Source: Amycolatopsis granulosa
GTDB taxonomy: Bacteria > Actinomycetota > Actinomycetes > Mycobacteriales > Pseudonocardiaceae
NCBI RefSeq assembly: GCF_011758745.1
Contig: NZ_JAANOV010000001.1
Coordinates: forward strand, 3,534,001 to 3,598,000
Direction of reading: 5' to 3'
DNA: 64,000 nucleotides
Each line of letters begins with the position of its first letter. Within the stretch, counting starts at the first letter, position 1. The notes beneath the pieces are model-generated. The model was not told the origin of the DNA, did no database searches, and was given only the letters and a program-made list of their open reading frames with translations. This document shows, piece after piece, positions 35,051-42,304 of this stretch. Made by a program: the position numbers and the translations under genes.

Positions 35051-35694
35051 ATGACTGACGTGAACGAAGCGCCCAACAAGCAAGGCGTACCCGCAAGAGA
35101 AATCAGAACAGCGCAAGCTCGCACTTTCGCAAGTCTCGTCTCGCTCGCGAGTGACCTGAGCTTGTAGTCGAGGCTTCTAACCGCCTCATGGCGGAGTTCG
35201 AGAAAGCTGAAGAAGATCACGATTCGCTCCTAATCAGGGCGATGTGGTCTTCGGCGTTGGTTGCCTACAAGCGGTGTTTCGAGCGAGGCAAACGCACTGG
35301 GTTAACGATCGAAGATGTCCGCTCGTTAGCCCTTCAGGGTGAGGTTGAGGGATGGCATCAATTCCTCCTCGACATGAGGGACAAGCACGTCGCGCACAGC
35401 GTTAACCCGTTTGAAGAGGTGCGAGTTGGCGCAATCATCGACGAGGAGGGCCACGGCGTTGGCGCTGCCTTTGTCTCATTGTTTTACATGTCCGCCACAC
35501 CCGAAGGCGTATGGCAGTTGGGCAAGTTGGCTCACGAGCTTTTGCAGCTAGTGCGATCACGGTGTGAAACGGAGTTCGACGTTCTAGCCGAAACTGTCAC
35601 GCAGATGAGTCGCGAGTCTTTGGCTGCGCTACGGCCACTGGAACACGTGATCCCCGCTCCAGAAACGGCCGGGACACCGCGTCCGTCTGTCTAA
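35051..35694 (+). pseudogene. Island cargo gene with probable -1 frameshift; HEPN-like motif
   Basis: The ATG at 35051 has GAGGGG five bases upstream but its frame stops at TAG 35165. The main frame resumes at 35188 (168 codons, MAEFEKAEEDHDSLLIRAMW...), and reading one base back near 35160 joins the two smoothly (SLASDLELVVEASNRL). So one base was probably lost. The protein has RDKHVAHS near residue 70 of the main frame, an R-x5-H pattern like the active motif of HEPN RNases (AbiU2-type). Whether a shorter protein from 35188 is made is unknown. GC is lower than in the host genes. Confidence 0.6.
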
Positions 35695-35701
35695 GTGGCC
35701 G

Positions 35702-36112
35702 ACCCCACCGGCCGAAGCGGAGCGGCAGGCCGTGTGGTGGTCGGCAGCGGCGCGCTTGCGCACCGCCCTTGACACCTACGTGAAGCCGGATCAGCTCGCG
35801 CTGCTGTTCACGGGCGAGCGGGACGGCAACGCATTGCGTCGGCCGAACTTCAACCAGCGGTCTCGCTGGACCGAGGTCGTCGCGAAGATGGGGCTCAAGG
35901 GGCTGCACTTCCACGACCTGCGGCACGCGGGCAACATCTGGGCCTCCAAGGCCGGAACCTCCACCAAGGACCTGATGGCCCGGATGGGGCACGACGACAT
36001 GCGGGCGGCCCTGATCTACCAGCGGGCGACCAGCGACGCTGACGGGCGGATCGCGGACCGGCTCTCCCGGCTCGTCGAGGAGCACCGGCAGGGGGCCACG
36101 GATGAGGGCTAA
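35702..36112 (+). pseudogene. Tyrosine integrase, C-terminal remnant
   Basis: The frame contains the catalytic end of an AICE or phage integrase: HFHDLRHAGNIWASKAG (His, Arg, His), ARMGHDDMRAALIYQRAT (the GH and nucleophile Tyr) and a short Asp/Arg/Glu tail. The N-terminal arm-binding domain and first catalytic Arg are absent, and no start codon context exists. It ends at TAA 36110 inside the first arm-type repeat and points at the att core. Confidence 0.85.
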
Positions 36113-36130
36113 TGGCACGCTAATGGCACG
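36109..36130. repeat. Arm-type direct repeat left of att (two 11-bp copies)
   Basis: CTAATGGCACG occurs twice in tandem (36109-36119, 36120-36130), 70 bp left of the att core. A near-identical pair lies right of the core at 36332-36353. Paired direct repeats flanking a tRNA-type core are what integrase arm sites look like. Confidence 0.75.
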
Positions 36131-36154
36131 CGAGCCGAGTCGATCAAGGAACGA

Positions 36155-36199
36155 CGAAGGCCCAGGTCCGGAGTAGACACCCTCTGACCTGGGCCTTCG
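36155..36199. terminator. Hairpin between integrase remnant and att core
   Basis: A perfect 14-bp stem (CGAAGGCCCAGGTC and complement) with a 17-base loop, ending one base before the att core. The att site at 42129 has a corresponding hairpin. Confidence 0.8.
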
Positions 36200-36200
36200 C

Positions 36201-36247
36201 GCGAAGAGCGGATGACGGGAATCGAACCCGCGTTCTCAGCTTGGGAA
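36201..36247. repeat. att core: 47-bp copy of the tRNA-Gly 3' half
   Basis: Identical over 47 bp to 42129-42175 inside and beside tRNA-Gly(CCC). It includes the acceptor 3' strand, T-arm, variable loop, anticodon 3' stem and anticodon loop (complement), but stops there, so it is not a tRNA gene. It marks one end of the right-hand element and the integrase-proximal end of the left-hand one. Confidence 0.92.
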
Positions 36248-36685
36248 TCATGCTGGCCGCCCTGGAAATCGCCCCTGACCTGCGGTTCGTCGTGACCGCG
36301 GGGTGTCTCCGTTGACCGTGGTTGACCGCCATTAATGGCCCGCTAATGGCCCGACGGGCAGCGCTCCCACCTGCACACTTCCGGCTGAGGTGATCTCCTC
36401 GCGGCGCGGGTTCACCCCTGCCAGGCCGGGTGGTGCCGGTCAAGGGTCTGCCGGAGGCCGCGAAGCGCCCTTCACCGGTGCCGGCCGGGCTGGCTGCCCT
36501 TGGGCGCGCCGTGAGGAGGTTACCGGTGGTGGCCTTTCCCTGATCTCCGGAGCGGTGCCGGGGTCCGGGGCGGAGCCCTGGCCGCCGGAGGTTGGCTTAG
36601 GAGCGTTGTAACGGTCGACCGGTCGTTTGCAGATGACCCTGTTAAGGGGCTGAACTGGTCCTGCGTGGCGCGTAGGTGAGGATGT
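36248..36685. other. Left end of the AICE-type element, no gene
   Basis: 438 bp right of the att core. It holds GTTGACCG twice (36311-36318, 36321-36328), the arm-type pair at 36332-36353 and a segment (36388-36423) similar to 50639-50674 near the tRNA-Lys integrase scar. A possible promoter for the HNH gene lies near the right end. No coding frame here is convincing. Confidence 0.6.
36332..36353. repeat. Arm-type direct repeat right of att (two 11-bp copies)
   Basis: TTAATGGCCCG and CTAATGGCCCG in tandem, 85 bp right of the att core. They differ from the left pair (CTAATGGCACG) at only one or two positions. With the left pair they make the junction resemble an attP site. Confidence 0.72.
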
Positions 36686-37171
36686 ATGGATCCGAAGACG
36701 GCACGTCGCCTTGTCAAGATGCGCAAGTGCTCGTGTTTGACGTGCTTCTACTGCGACGAAACCTTGGACGACCGCCATGAGCACGACCACTTCCCCGTGC
36801 CGAAGGTTGCCCGTGGAACGGCAATAGTGGCGGCGTGTTTGGACTGCCACGACCTCAAGGACCGGATTCTGTTCAACTCGTGGCCCGCTGGGGCGTGTGT
36901 CGAAGCTGTTCAGGGTCTATTGACCGGGATTGAGCTGTCAAAGCAACGATCGTCGTCGATTAGCGAGCTCGTTGCTTGGGTCTCCGGCAACCCTAGCTTC
37001 GCCGATGCTGAGGTGTTGGGTCGCTGGGCGACGCTGCCAGCGCTTACCCGGATCCTGTACGGCAAGCTCCGGTCAATCGAGGAGGAGCGCCGGTACCGCA
37101 CAGGGCAGCCATACGACCAGCCATCTGCGTTGGCGGCGCTTTTGAGCCGTAGCCCTCTTCTAGATCAGTGA
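36686..37171 (+). CDS. HNH-type nuclease-like protein
   Basis: 161 residues. CFYCDETLDDRHEHDHFPVP at about 21-40 followed by ACLDCHDLKDRI near 52 gives the C-x2-C ... H-x-H-D-H ... C-x2-C-H pattern of zinc-structured HNH endonucleases. The C-terminal 90 residues are helical with no known domain. ATG 36686 opens the domain. Lower GC than host genes. It may be the nuclease partner of the neighbouring ParB-like and methyltransferase genes, which is an inference from position. Confidence 0.78.
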   Translation: MDPKTARRLVKMRKCSCLTCFYCDETLDDRHEHDHFPVPKVARGTAIVAACLDCHDLKDRILFNSWPAGACVEAVQGLLTGIELSKQRSSSISELVAWVSGNPSFADAEVLGRWATLPALTRILYGKLRSIEEERRYRTGQPYDQPSALAALLSRSPLLDQ

Positions 37172-37502
37172 AGTGGCAGGTTACACGAGGAGGGCGCACC
37201 AGGTGCCTCGGTGCGGCCGCCGGCCGAAGCGAAGCGGCAGGCCGAGCGGCCTGCGGCGCGCCTGCGCGCCGCCTTGATCCCATAGAGCCGGATTCGGCAG
37301 TAGGAAACTGTGCAACTCGCCGCGACCGCCCTAGAACACCTCCAGCTGTCTCTTGACGGTTAGGGTCGGGAACTTGGCGATTCGTCCGTTCGGGTAGCGT
37401 TACTGGGCCGTGATCAACATCAGGTGACGTCCATCTCGATCTTCGAGTTGTCGCGCGATAGAGTTGCAGGGCAGGTGCGGAAGTCGTTTGATGCGGGGGG
37501 AC
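37172..37502. other. Intergenic region with two tandem hairpins
   Basis: 331 bp between HNH and ParB-like genes. It contains adjacent perfect hairpins, GCAGGCC-GAGC-GGCCTGC (37237-37254) and GGCGCGC-CT-GCGCGCC (37255-37270), probably ending the HNH transcript. This patch is GC-rich and starts with GGCCGAAGCGAAGCGGCAGG, nearly identical to a stretch in the integrase remnant near 35712. The right half is lower in GC and should hold the promoter of the next operon. Confidence 0.6.
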
Positions 37503-39020
37503 ATGGCCAGGAAAGCCCAGGTAATTCCGGTATCCAAGCTGTTGCTTGATCAGTCAAACGCGCGCCTCGGCGAAGTGCAACCGGATCAGCCCTCGACAGT
37601 GACTGCACTCGCCAATAAACTTGGCAGCCAACTGGTGGAGATCGCTACCGACATCGTACAGTACGGCCTTGACCCGACGATCTCACTAGCCGTCACGCCA
37701 GAAGACGCTCCGGACGGCAAGTTTCGTGTCATTGAGGGCAACCGACGCTTACTCGCGTTGAAGAGCTTGAAACGTCCTTCGATACTTTCCGAAACTCAGC
37801 TCACGTCCGCGATACGAAAAAGAATCTCGGCCTTAGCGGCGGAGTTCTCCTCGAATCCCGTAACTTCGGTGTCGTGCGTTGTCTTCGAACGCGAGGAGGA
37901 CGCCCGCCACTGGATCGAACTTCGCCATACTGGAGCGAATGGCGGTGTCGGACTCGTTGAATGGGATTCCAATGAGAAGGATCGTTACCTGAGCCGCCAC
38001 GGCGCTCGTGGAAAGATGCGGAGCGCAGGTGGTCAAGTTCTTGACTTCGTCGACCGAATGCAGCCGCTTAGCTCCCCTAGCAATAACCGAATTATTACGA
38101 CGCTGCAACGATTGGTCGCCGATCCTGCCGTACGCGAGAAGTTGGGGATCGAGCTGACCCGCGGAGTCGTCCTGTCAAAATACCCTGCAATAGAGGTGCT
38201 GAAGGGACTTCGCGCGGTTGTAGAGGATTTTCGCACCGCCCGCAAAAAGGTAGCCGACGTTTATCACAAAGAAGACCGCGAGACATATCTGCAAGAATTT
38301 GGGCCAGACCGCCTCCCGACTCGCGGCACCGAGCTGGCCACACCGGTTCCCCTTGCCGAATTGAATGTCAGCTCAGGGAGCCATCAGGGTAATGATTCTT
38401 ATGGCGCGGCGAACAAAAGTGAAGAAGGCAGCTTCAGGGCGCAAGCGCCGACCGATTCGAGCAATGGCCACGATGGCGATGGAAACTCTACCTCCGCGAA
38501 TGGCCCCGATAATCTCTCAGGCGCTTCATCTGAGGATCCGTCAGACACCAAAGCCAGTAGAAGTCGCTCTAAACCAATTTCGCAAAGGTCGACGGTAATT
38601 CCCTCCAGCTGCAATCTATGGATTACTGACGGACGCGTCAACGCGATCTACCATGAATTGCGCAAGCTGGACACCAACCTTTATCCAAACGCATCGGCGG
38701 TAACTTTGCGAGTGTTCGTCGAGTTGAGTATCGATCACCATCTCGCTGCCAACAATCTTCTCGACGAGAATCAGCGACGAAATTTGCCGCTTGCGCGCAA
38801 GATGAAAGAGGTAGCCGCACATCTTCGGAGTGTTGGTAAAATAGATCAGGCGCTCGAAAGGACGGTGGGAAGAATCGCTGACAGTGCGACAGGTATGGCT
38901 GGGAGCGTTGTAACCCTGCACCAATACGTTCACAACCGTTACTCGTTTCCTATCTCGACCGATATTCGTGCCGCATGGGACGAGATGCAGCCATTCCTGA
39001 TGTCAGTATGGGAACGATGA
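37503..39020 (+). CDS. ParB/Srx-domain protein of a putative modification system
   Basis: 505 residues. The N-terminal ParB/sulfiredoxin-like domain (about 1-110) shows VIPVSKLLLDQSNARLG, then GLDPTISLAV and the nucleotide-loop motif VIEGNRRLLALKSLK. A Ser/Asp/Gly-rich linker spans about 300-375. The C-terminal domain (about 385-505) is helical and ends in VTLHQYVHNRYSFPIST and WDEMQPFLMSVWE, a block I associate with defence-type ParB-like proteins. ATG 37503 follows a G-run. Its stop overlaps the methyltransferase start. Codon usage is visibly less GC-biased than in host genes. A chromosome-partition role is unlikely. Confidence 0.78.
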   Translation: MARKAQVIPVSKLLLDQSNARLGEVQPDQPSTVTALANKLGSQLVEIATDIVQYGLDPTISLAVTPEDAPDGKFRVIEGNRRLLALKSLKRPSILSETQLTSAIRKRISALAAEFSSNPVTSVSCVVFEREEDARHWIELRHTGANGGVGLVEWDSNEKDRYLSRHGARGKMRSAGGQVLDFVDRMQPLSSPSNNRIITTLQRLVADPAVREKLGIELTRGVVLSKYPAIEVLKGLRAVVEDFRTARKKVADVYHKEDRETYLQEFGPDRLPTRGTELATPVPLAELNVSSGSHQGNDSYGAANKSEEGSFRAQAPTDSSNGHDGDGNSTSANGPDNLSGASSEDPSDTKASRSRSKPISQRSTVIPSSCNLWITDGRVNAIYHELRKLDTNLYPNASAVTLRVFVELSIDHHLAANNLLDENQRRNLPLARKMKEVAAHLRSVGKIDQALERTVGRIADSATGMAGSVVTLHQYVHNRYSFPISTDIRAAWDEMQPFLMSVWER

Positions 39021-39946
39021 AAGAATCAACGGGACGACAGAAGTTTGCTCGCTACGTCTCACCTCTACGGTACCCCGGCGGCAAAGGGAAGGTTGCTAAC
39101 TTCATAAAATTGCTCGTCCTGGAAAATTCGTTCCAGGGTAGAAAATATATCGAGCCTTATGCCGGCGGCGCAAGTGTGGCCTTATCGCTTCTCCTCGAAG
39201 GGTACGTCAGCACCGTTCATATCAACGATTTGAATCGTGGCGTATACGCTTTCTGGAAGACCGCTTTGAGGAAGACCGATTTCTTTTGCGCAAGGATCAT
39301 GGAAGTTGACCTATCTGTGTCCGAGTGGCGACGGCAGCGTGAGATATATGCGGACCCGTCGTCTTCCCTCGAAGATCTGGGCTTCGCGACGTTCTACCTG
39401 AATAGGACTAACCGCTCAGGGATCGTTGCAGGCGGAGGATTGATTGGCGGATTGGCTCAGGACGGCAAGTGGAAGATGGATGCGCGATTTGATCGAGCTT
39501 CCTTGTGTGAGCGCATTTCCAGTATCGCGAAATATCGACGTAAAATTACTCTGAGCAGGATGGATGCCGGTGCTTTGATCCGAAGTCCGGAAGTTCGATC
39601 TGGAGAATCACTTATCTATTTGGATCCCCCATACTATGTCAAAGGGTCTGGACTTTACGACAACTTCTATACTCATCAAGACCACGTGAATATCCGGGCC
39701 GCACTGGAAGACGTAACCGCACCTTGGATCGTGTCATACGACGCGGCACCTGAGATACTTGAGCTGTATAAAAGCTGCTCCAGTATCCGCTATCAGCTTG
39801 GCTATAGCGCTGCAGCGGCAGGGAAGGGAACAGAGGTCATGTTCTTTTCGGACGACCTTAAACTTCCTGAGGTCGCATCGCCTGCCGGAATCACTTCCCG
39901 GCATATCCGCCAAGCGCGGGCGCGTTTTGATGCAGCTGTGTCTTAA
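39017..39946 (+). CDS. D12-class N6-adenine DNA methyltransferase (Dam-like)
   Basis: 309 residues. SPLRYPGGKGKVANFI (motif X), YIEPYAGGASVALSLL (motif I, SAM site), FYLNRTNRSGI and YLDPPYYVKGSGLYDNFYTH (motif IV, DPPY catalytic) are all present in the order of class alpha (D12) enzymes. The ATG overlaps the ParB-like gene's stop as ATGA. It should methylate adenine in an unknown short site. No standard restriction endonuclease is adjacent, so the ParB-like and HNH proteins are the candidate effectors. Confidence 0.92.
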   Translation: MKESTGRQKFARYVSPLRYPGGKGKVANFIKLLVLENSFQGRKYIEPYAGGASVALSLLLEGYVSTVHINDLNRGVYAFWKTALRKTDFFCARIMEVDLSVSEWRRQREIYADPSSSLEDLGFATFYLNRTNRSGIVAGGGLIGGLAQDGKWKMDARFDRASLCERISSIAKYRRKITLSRMDAGALIRSPEVRSGESLIYLDPPYYVKGSGLYDNFYTHQDHVNIRAALEDVTAPWIVSYDAAPEILELYKSCSSIRYQLGYSAAAAGKGTEVMFFSDDLKLPEVASPAGITSRHIRQARARFDAAVS

Positions 39947-40023
39947 TTGTTGAAACCACACAAAGACGCAGAATTAGAGACTGCTCTTGTTTTCTACATC
40001 GCACGTTTCGCTTCCTCTGTGCG

Positions 40024-40836
40024 TCAAACGCGGGCTGCGCGAACGATTTTCCCCCATGCCGACCTCCGTGTGAGGTCCAGTGCCCCGACAGTGGTGAGCG
40101 GCGCCGCGACGTCAGGAAGTCGTAGGAAACGCTCAAGCTTGTAAGCCATGACGGCGGCGTCGTATTCGGGTTCGCCTTGCATGCCGCGGGGGTCGATGAG
40201 CTTCCACCGGCCGTCGGGGCCTGCGAGGACGTTCCAGGGTGAGGCGTCGCCGTGGCAGAGGGCGGGGCGCATGTCGGCGCTCAGCTCGTCGAGGAGTTCG
40301 AGGGCGTGGACTCGTTCAGCCTTGGGGGCTACCTGCTCGCCGACTGGGAGTTCGGTGAGGTTGTCGTCGGTGAGGCGGTCGCGCAGCCAGTCAGTGATGA
40401 GCGGCAAGCCGGTCGATGGGGCGGGTTGGCCGGCCATTGCCCGAAGGGGGCAGGCCAGGGCCTCGATGTCGAGGGTTGCCGGGTTGGCGTCGGCGAGTGG
40501 GGTTCCGGGGATGACCTGCTCCATGACCGTCCATGAACCGGTGTCGGTGCTGGTCGTGAGGTGGATCTTGGGGCCGACGCCGAGGTGGCCCAGCGTTTCG
40601 GCAACCGTGGCTTGGTCGAGGGCTGCCGGGTCGGGTGAGGCTCGGAAGATAAGTGGACCGCGCGGGCTGGTCGCAGTGACCACGAAGGCGTACCGCGCTG
40701 GTAGGACGCGCTGGGGTGTCGCGGAGTGCTGGCGGGTCAGTTCGTCGAGTTCGGGGCTGATGCTGGTCAGCCAGGCGTCCGCGCGGTCGGGCCAGCGTTT
40801 CCGGACGGAGTCGGCGAGCTTGTCCGGGGCCTTCAT
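40024..40836 (-). CDS. Aminoglycoside phosphotransferase-like kinase
   Basis: 270 residues. The APH catalytic loop is LCHGDASPWNVLAGPDG (Asp and Asn of H-x-D-x4-N) and the metal-binding loop is LIDPRGMQGEPEYD, like APH(6)/hydroxyurea kinases. Its ATG overlaps the upstream HAD gene stop as ATGA. Higher GC than the ParB-methyltransferase pair, suggesting a different origin. The natural substrate is unknown; resistance is only one possibility. Confidence 0.85.
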   Translation of the reverse strand: MKAPDKLADSVRKRWPDRADAWLTSISPELDELTRQHSATPQRVLPARYAFVVTATSPRGPLIFRASPDPAALDQATVAETLGHLGVGPKIHLTTSTDTGSWTVMEQVIPGTPLADANPATLDIEALACPLRAMAGQPAPSTGLPLITDWLRDRLTDDNLTELPVGEQVAPKAERVHALELLDELSADMRPALCHGDASPWNVLAGPDGRWKLIDPRGMQGEPEYDAAVMAYKLERFLRLPDVAAPLTTVGALDLTRRSAWGKIVRAARV

Positions 40837-41504
40837 CGGACTGCGGCCAGCTCGGTCAACACCTCGGTGATCGCGTCGGCTCCGGCGTTCGTGAAACCGT
40901 CGCGCTTGCCTGGCTTGTTCGCGTAGCCGATCGAACTGACATCGGCCGCCTTGGCGGCATCGACGTCGGTCAGGGAGTCGCCGACGAAGACGCATCGCTC
41001 AGCGGGGATGGCGAGTGCCCGGACGGCCTTGTTGAGGAGGTGCGGGCGCGGCTTGAGGAGCTGGACGTCGGCGCTCTCGCGGGCGGACACCACATTGACC
41101 AGTGAGCGGAGGCCGTAGAAGCCGAGGTAGGCGCTGATCGCGGCGGCACTGTTGTTGCTGACGATCGCCAACGGCCGGCCGGAGCCGTGCCATGCGTGGA
41201 TTAGTTCGTGAGCGCCCTTGGTCGGTGTTGCGGTGGCCATTGCTTCAACTTCGTGGGCCGTGAACGCGGCCTCGACGTATCGGGCGTCCTCGTCACTCAG
41301 GGAGGCGGCGTACTCCAGCACATTAAAGGGGTCGGTACTGGTGGCGACCTCGCTGGGGAAGTCGTTGTGTCCGGCGTCGGCGAGGACTGCTCGGAGTTGG
41401 TCGGCGACTACGGCTGCGGGTATTCCGGCGAAGACCGAGCACACTGGTCCGTCGAAGTCGAGGAGCAGCGCTCCGGCCTGGTCAAGCAGCTCCGCGGCGG
41501 TCAT
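40833..41504 (-). CDS. HAD-superfamily phosphatase
   Basis: 223 residues: motif I LLLDFDGPVCSVFAG with the nucleophile Asp, motif II IVSNNS, motif III Lys in LLKPRPHLL, motif IV FVGDSLTDVDAA. The cap domain lies between motifs I and II. It is coupled to the APH-like kinase gene; kinase/phosphatase pairs of this kind may act on one small molecule. Confidence 0.9.
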   Translation of the reverse strand: MTAAELLDQAGALLLDFDGPVCSVFAGIPAAVVADQLRAVLADAGHNDFPSEVATSTDPFNVLEYAASLSDEDARYVEAAFTAHEVEAMATATPTKGAHELIHAWHGSGRPLAIVSNNSAAAISAYLGFYGLRSLVNVVSARESADVQLLKPRPHLLNKAVRALAIPAERCVFVGDSLTDVDAAKAADVSSIGYANKPGKRDGFTNAGADAITEVLTELAAVR

Positions 41505-41773
41505 CGCTGGAAGTCCTTACCGACGCTCGACCACATGGTTTCAGGTAGAAAAGCCGAAGAACGCTTCCTCGTCGTTGATCAGCTAGAGCTTAGAGGTCGG
41601 GGGCACGTTGTGCACGGGGATTTCGTCCAACCTCTCGTTGATCAAGTCCAGGTCAGCACGTTCCGGCGGCGTGTGGCACACCGACCATGACAAGGGCGCT
41701 TGTGAGGACGTCTCGATCGTTGACCTGCAGAGGCTGGGATGCCGCCCGACGAGCAGGCGATGAAGGTGGCTGC
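41505..41773. other. Region between HAD gene and rep remnant
   Basis: 269 bp. A 49-codon frame from ATG 41551 (MVSGRKAEERFLVVDQLELR...) has no clear ribosome site or family and is probably not a gene. The left part should contain the HAD-APH promoter (minus strand). The right end carries AGGTGG before the GTG of the rep remnant, whose start overlaps a TGA. Confidence 0.4.
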
Positions 41774-42086
41774 GTGACTACCCGTGCTGAGCGGATGCGG
41801 CTGCCGCTGTCCACCGAGGTCATGAAGGCCACTGCGGAGAAGCACGGAGTGTGCGTGCGGGGCCGTTCCCGATGCAGGCCGGAGACCCCGACACGGACGA
41901 AGTGCGGCACGTCGCGGTGCAGTGCGGTTCGACCGTTGAGTCGGGCGTGGGCCGAGTGCGAAAAGGCCAAGGCTCTCGGATGATCGACCAGCGGGCCACG
42001 AGCGAGGCCGATCAGCACATCGCGGACCGGCTCTCGAAGGTCCTCGAAAGCACCGCGAGCGCCCAAGTGATGTTGCTGGAGATAGC

Positions 42087-42123
42087 AGAAGGGGTGCCTC
42101 CAAGATCGGGTGGCACCCCTTCT
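42087..42123. terminator. Hairpin between integrase remnant and att core
   Basis: A perfect 12-bp stem (AGAAGGGGTGCC and complement) with a 13-base loop, ending six bases before the att core. Same position relative to int and att as the hairpin at 36155-36199. Confidence 0.82.
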
Positions 42124-42128
42124 GACCT

Positions 42129-42175
42129 GCGAAGAGCGGATGACGGGAATCGAACCCGCGTTCTCAGCTTGGGAA
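42129..42175. repeat. att core at tRNA-Gly (tRNA-proximal copy)
   Basis: The 47-bp sequence identical to 36201-36247. It covers the 3' part of the tRNA from the anticodon loop to the acceptor end plus six flanking bases. Confidence 0.92.
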
Positions 42176-42205
42176 GCTGATGTTCTACCATTGAACTACA
42201 TCCGC
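42135..42205 (-). tRNA. tRNA-Gly (anticodon CCC)
   Basis: 71 nt without encoded CCA. Acceptor GCGGATG pairs with CATCCGC; D-arm GTTC-AATGGTA-GAAC; anticodon stem TCAGC/GCTGA with loop TTCCCAA (anticodon CCC); T-arm GCGGG-TTCGATT-CCCGT. The gene is intact and is the integration target of the element to its left. Confidence 0.96.
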
Positions 42206-42304
42206 AGCGACGCACAGCATACACAACGTCCTCTCCTTGCGAAGCGACCCCCTTGACTCCGCGGTGCGCAAGTGACAACACTCGTTGTCGAAAGGGAGGT
42301 GCGC

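Larger units (their letters stand above)
35040..36247. mobile_element. Left (older) integrative-element remnant
   Basis: A segment bounded on the right by the 47-bp att core (36201-36247) and on the left by the truncated oxidoreductase gene. It holds a frameshifted cargo gene, an integrase C-terminal remnant, arm-type repeats, a hairpin and the att core. No left att copy is visible, so the left edge is approximate and probably set by a deletion. Confidence 0.55.
36201..42175. mobile_element. Degenerate AICE-type element integrated at tRNA-Gly(CCC)
   Basis: Bounded by perfect 47-bp direct repeats, the right copy within the intact tRNA. It carries, in order, an HNH protein, a ParB-like protein, a D12 adenine methyltransferase, an aminoglycoside-phosphotransferase-like kinase, a HAD phosphatase and a fused rep/int remnant. 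Order rep-int-att at the tRNA-proximal end is that of pSAM2-like AICEs. With rep and int reduced to fragments and no tra gene, it cannot move by itself. Confidence 0.85.
41774..42180 (+). pseudogene. Fused remnant: N-terminus of AICE replication initiator joined to C-terminus of integrase
   Basis: From GTG 41774 the frame reads TTRAERMRLPLSTEVMKATA then EKHGVCVR, like the start of RepSA-type initiators. After 41845 it continues in another frame (FPMQAGDPDTDEVRHVAVQC, GSTVES) and shifts again at ECEKAKAL. At about 41980 it passes into IDQRATSEADQHIADRLSKV, an integrase tail parallel to IYQRATSDADGRIADRLSRL at 36030. So the middle of rep, xis and most of int were deleted, with frameshifts. The catalytic Tyr position reads Asp. 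Confidence 0.72.

Noticed and set aside
36201..36247. A second tRNA-Gly gene
   Set aside because: Only the 3' half is present; there is no 5' acceptor strand or D-arm, so it is an att copy.
37503..39020. Chromosome-partitioning ParB
   Set aside because: The ParB/Srx domain is followed by a linker and a C-terminal domain unlike ParB, there is no parA or parS, and it is coupled to a DNA methyltransferase.
41551..41694. A 49-residue gene between the HAD gene and the rep remnant
   Set aside because: No ribosome site, no family resemblance and a location in decayed element DNA.
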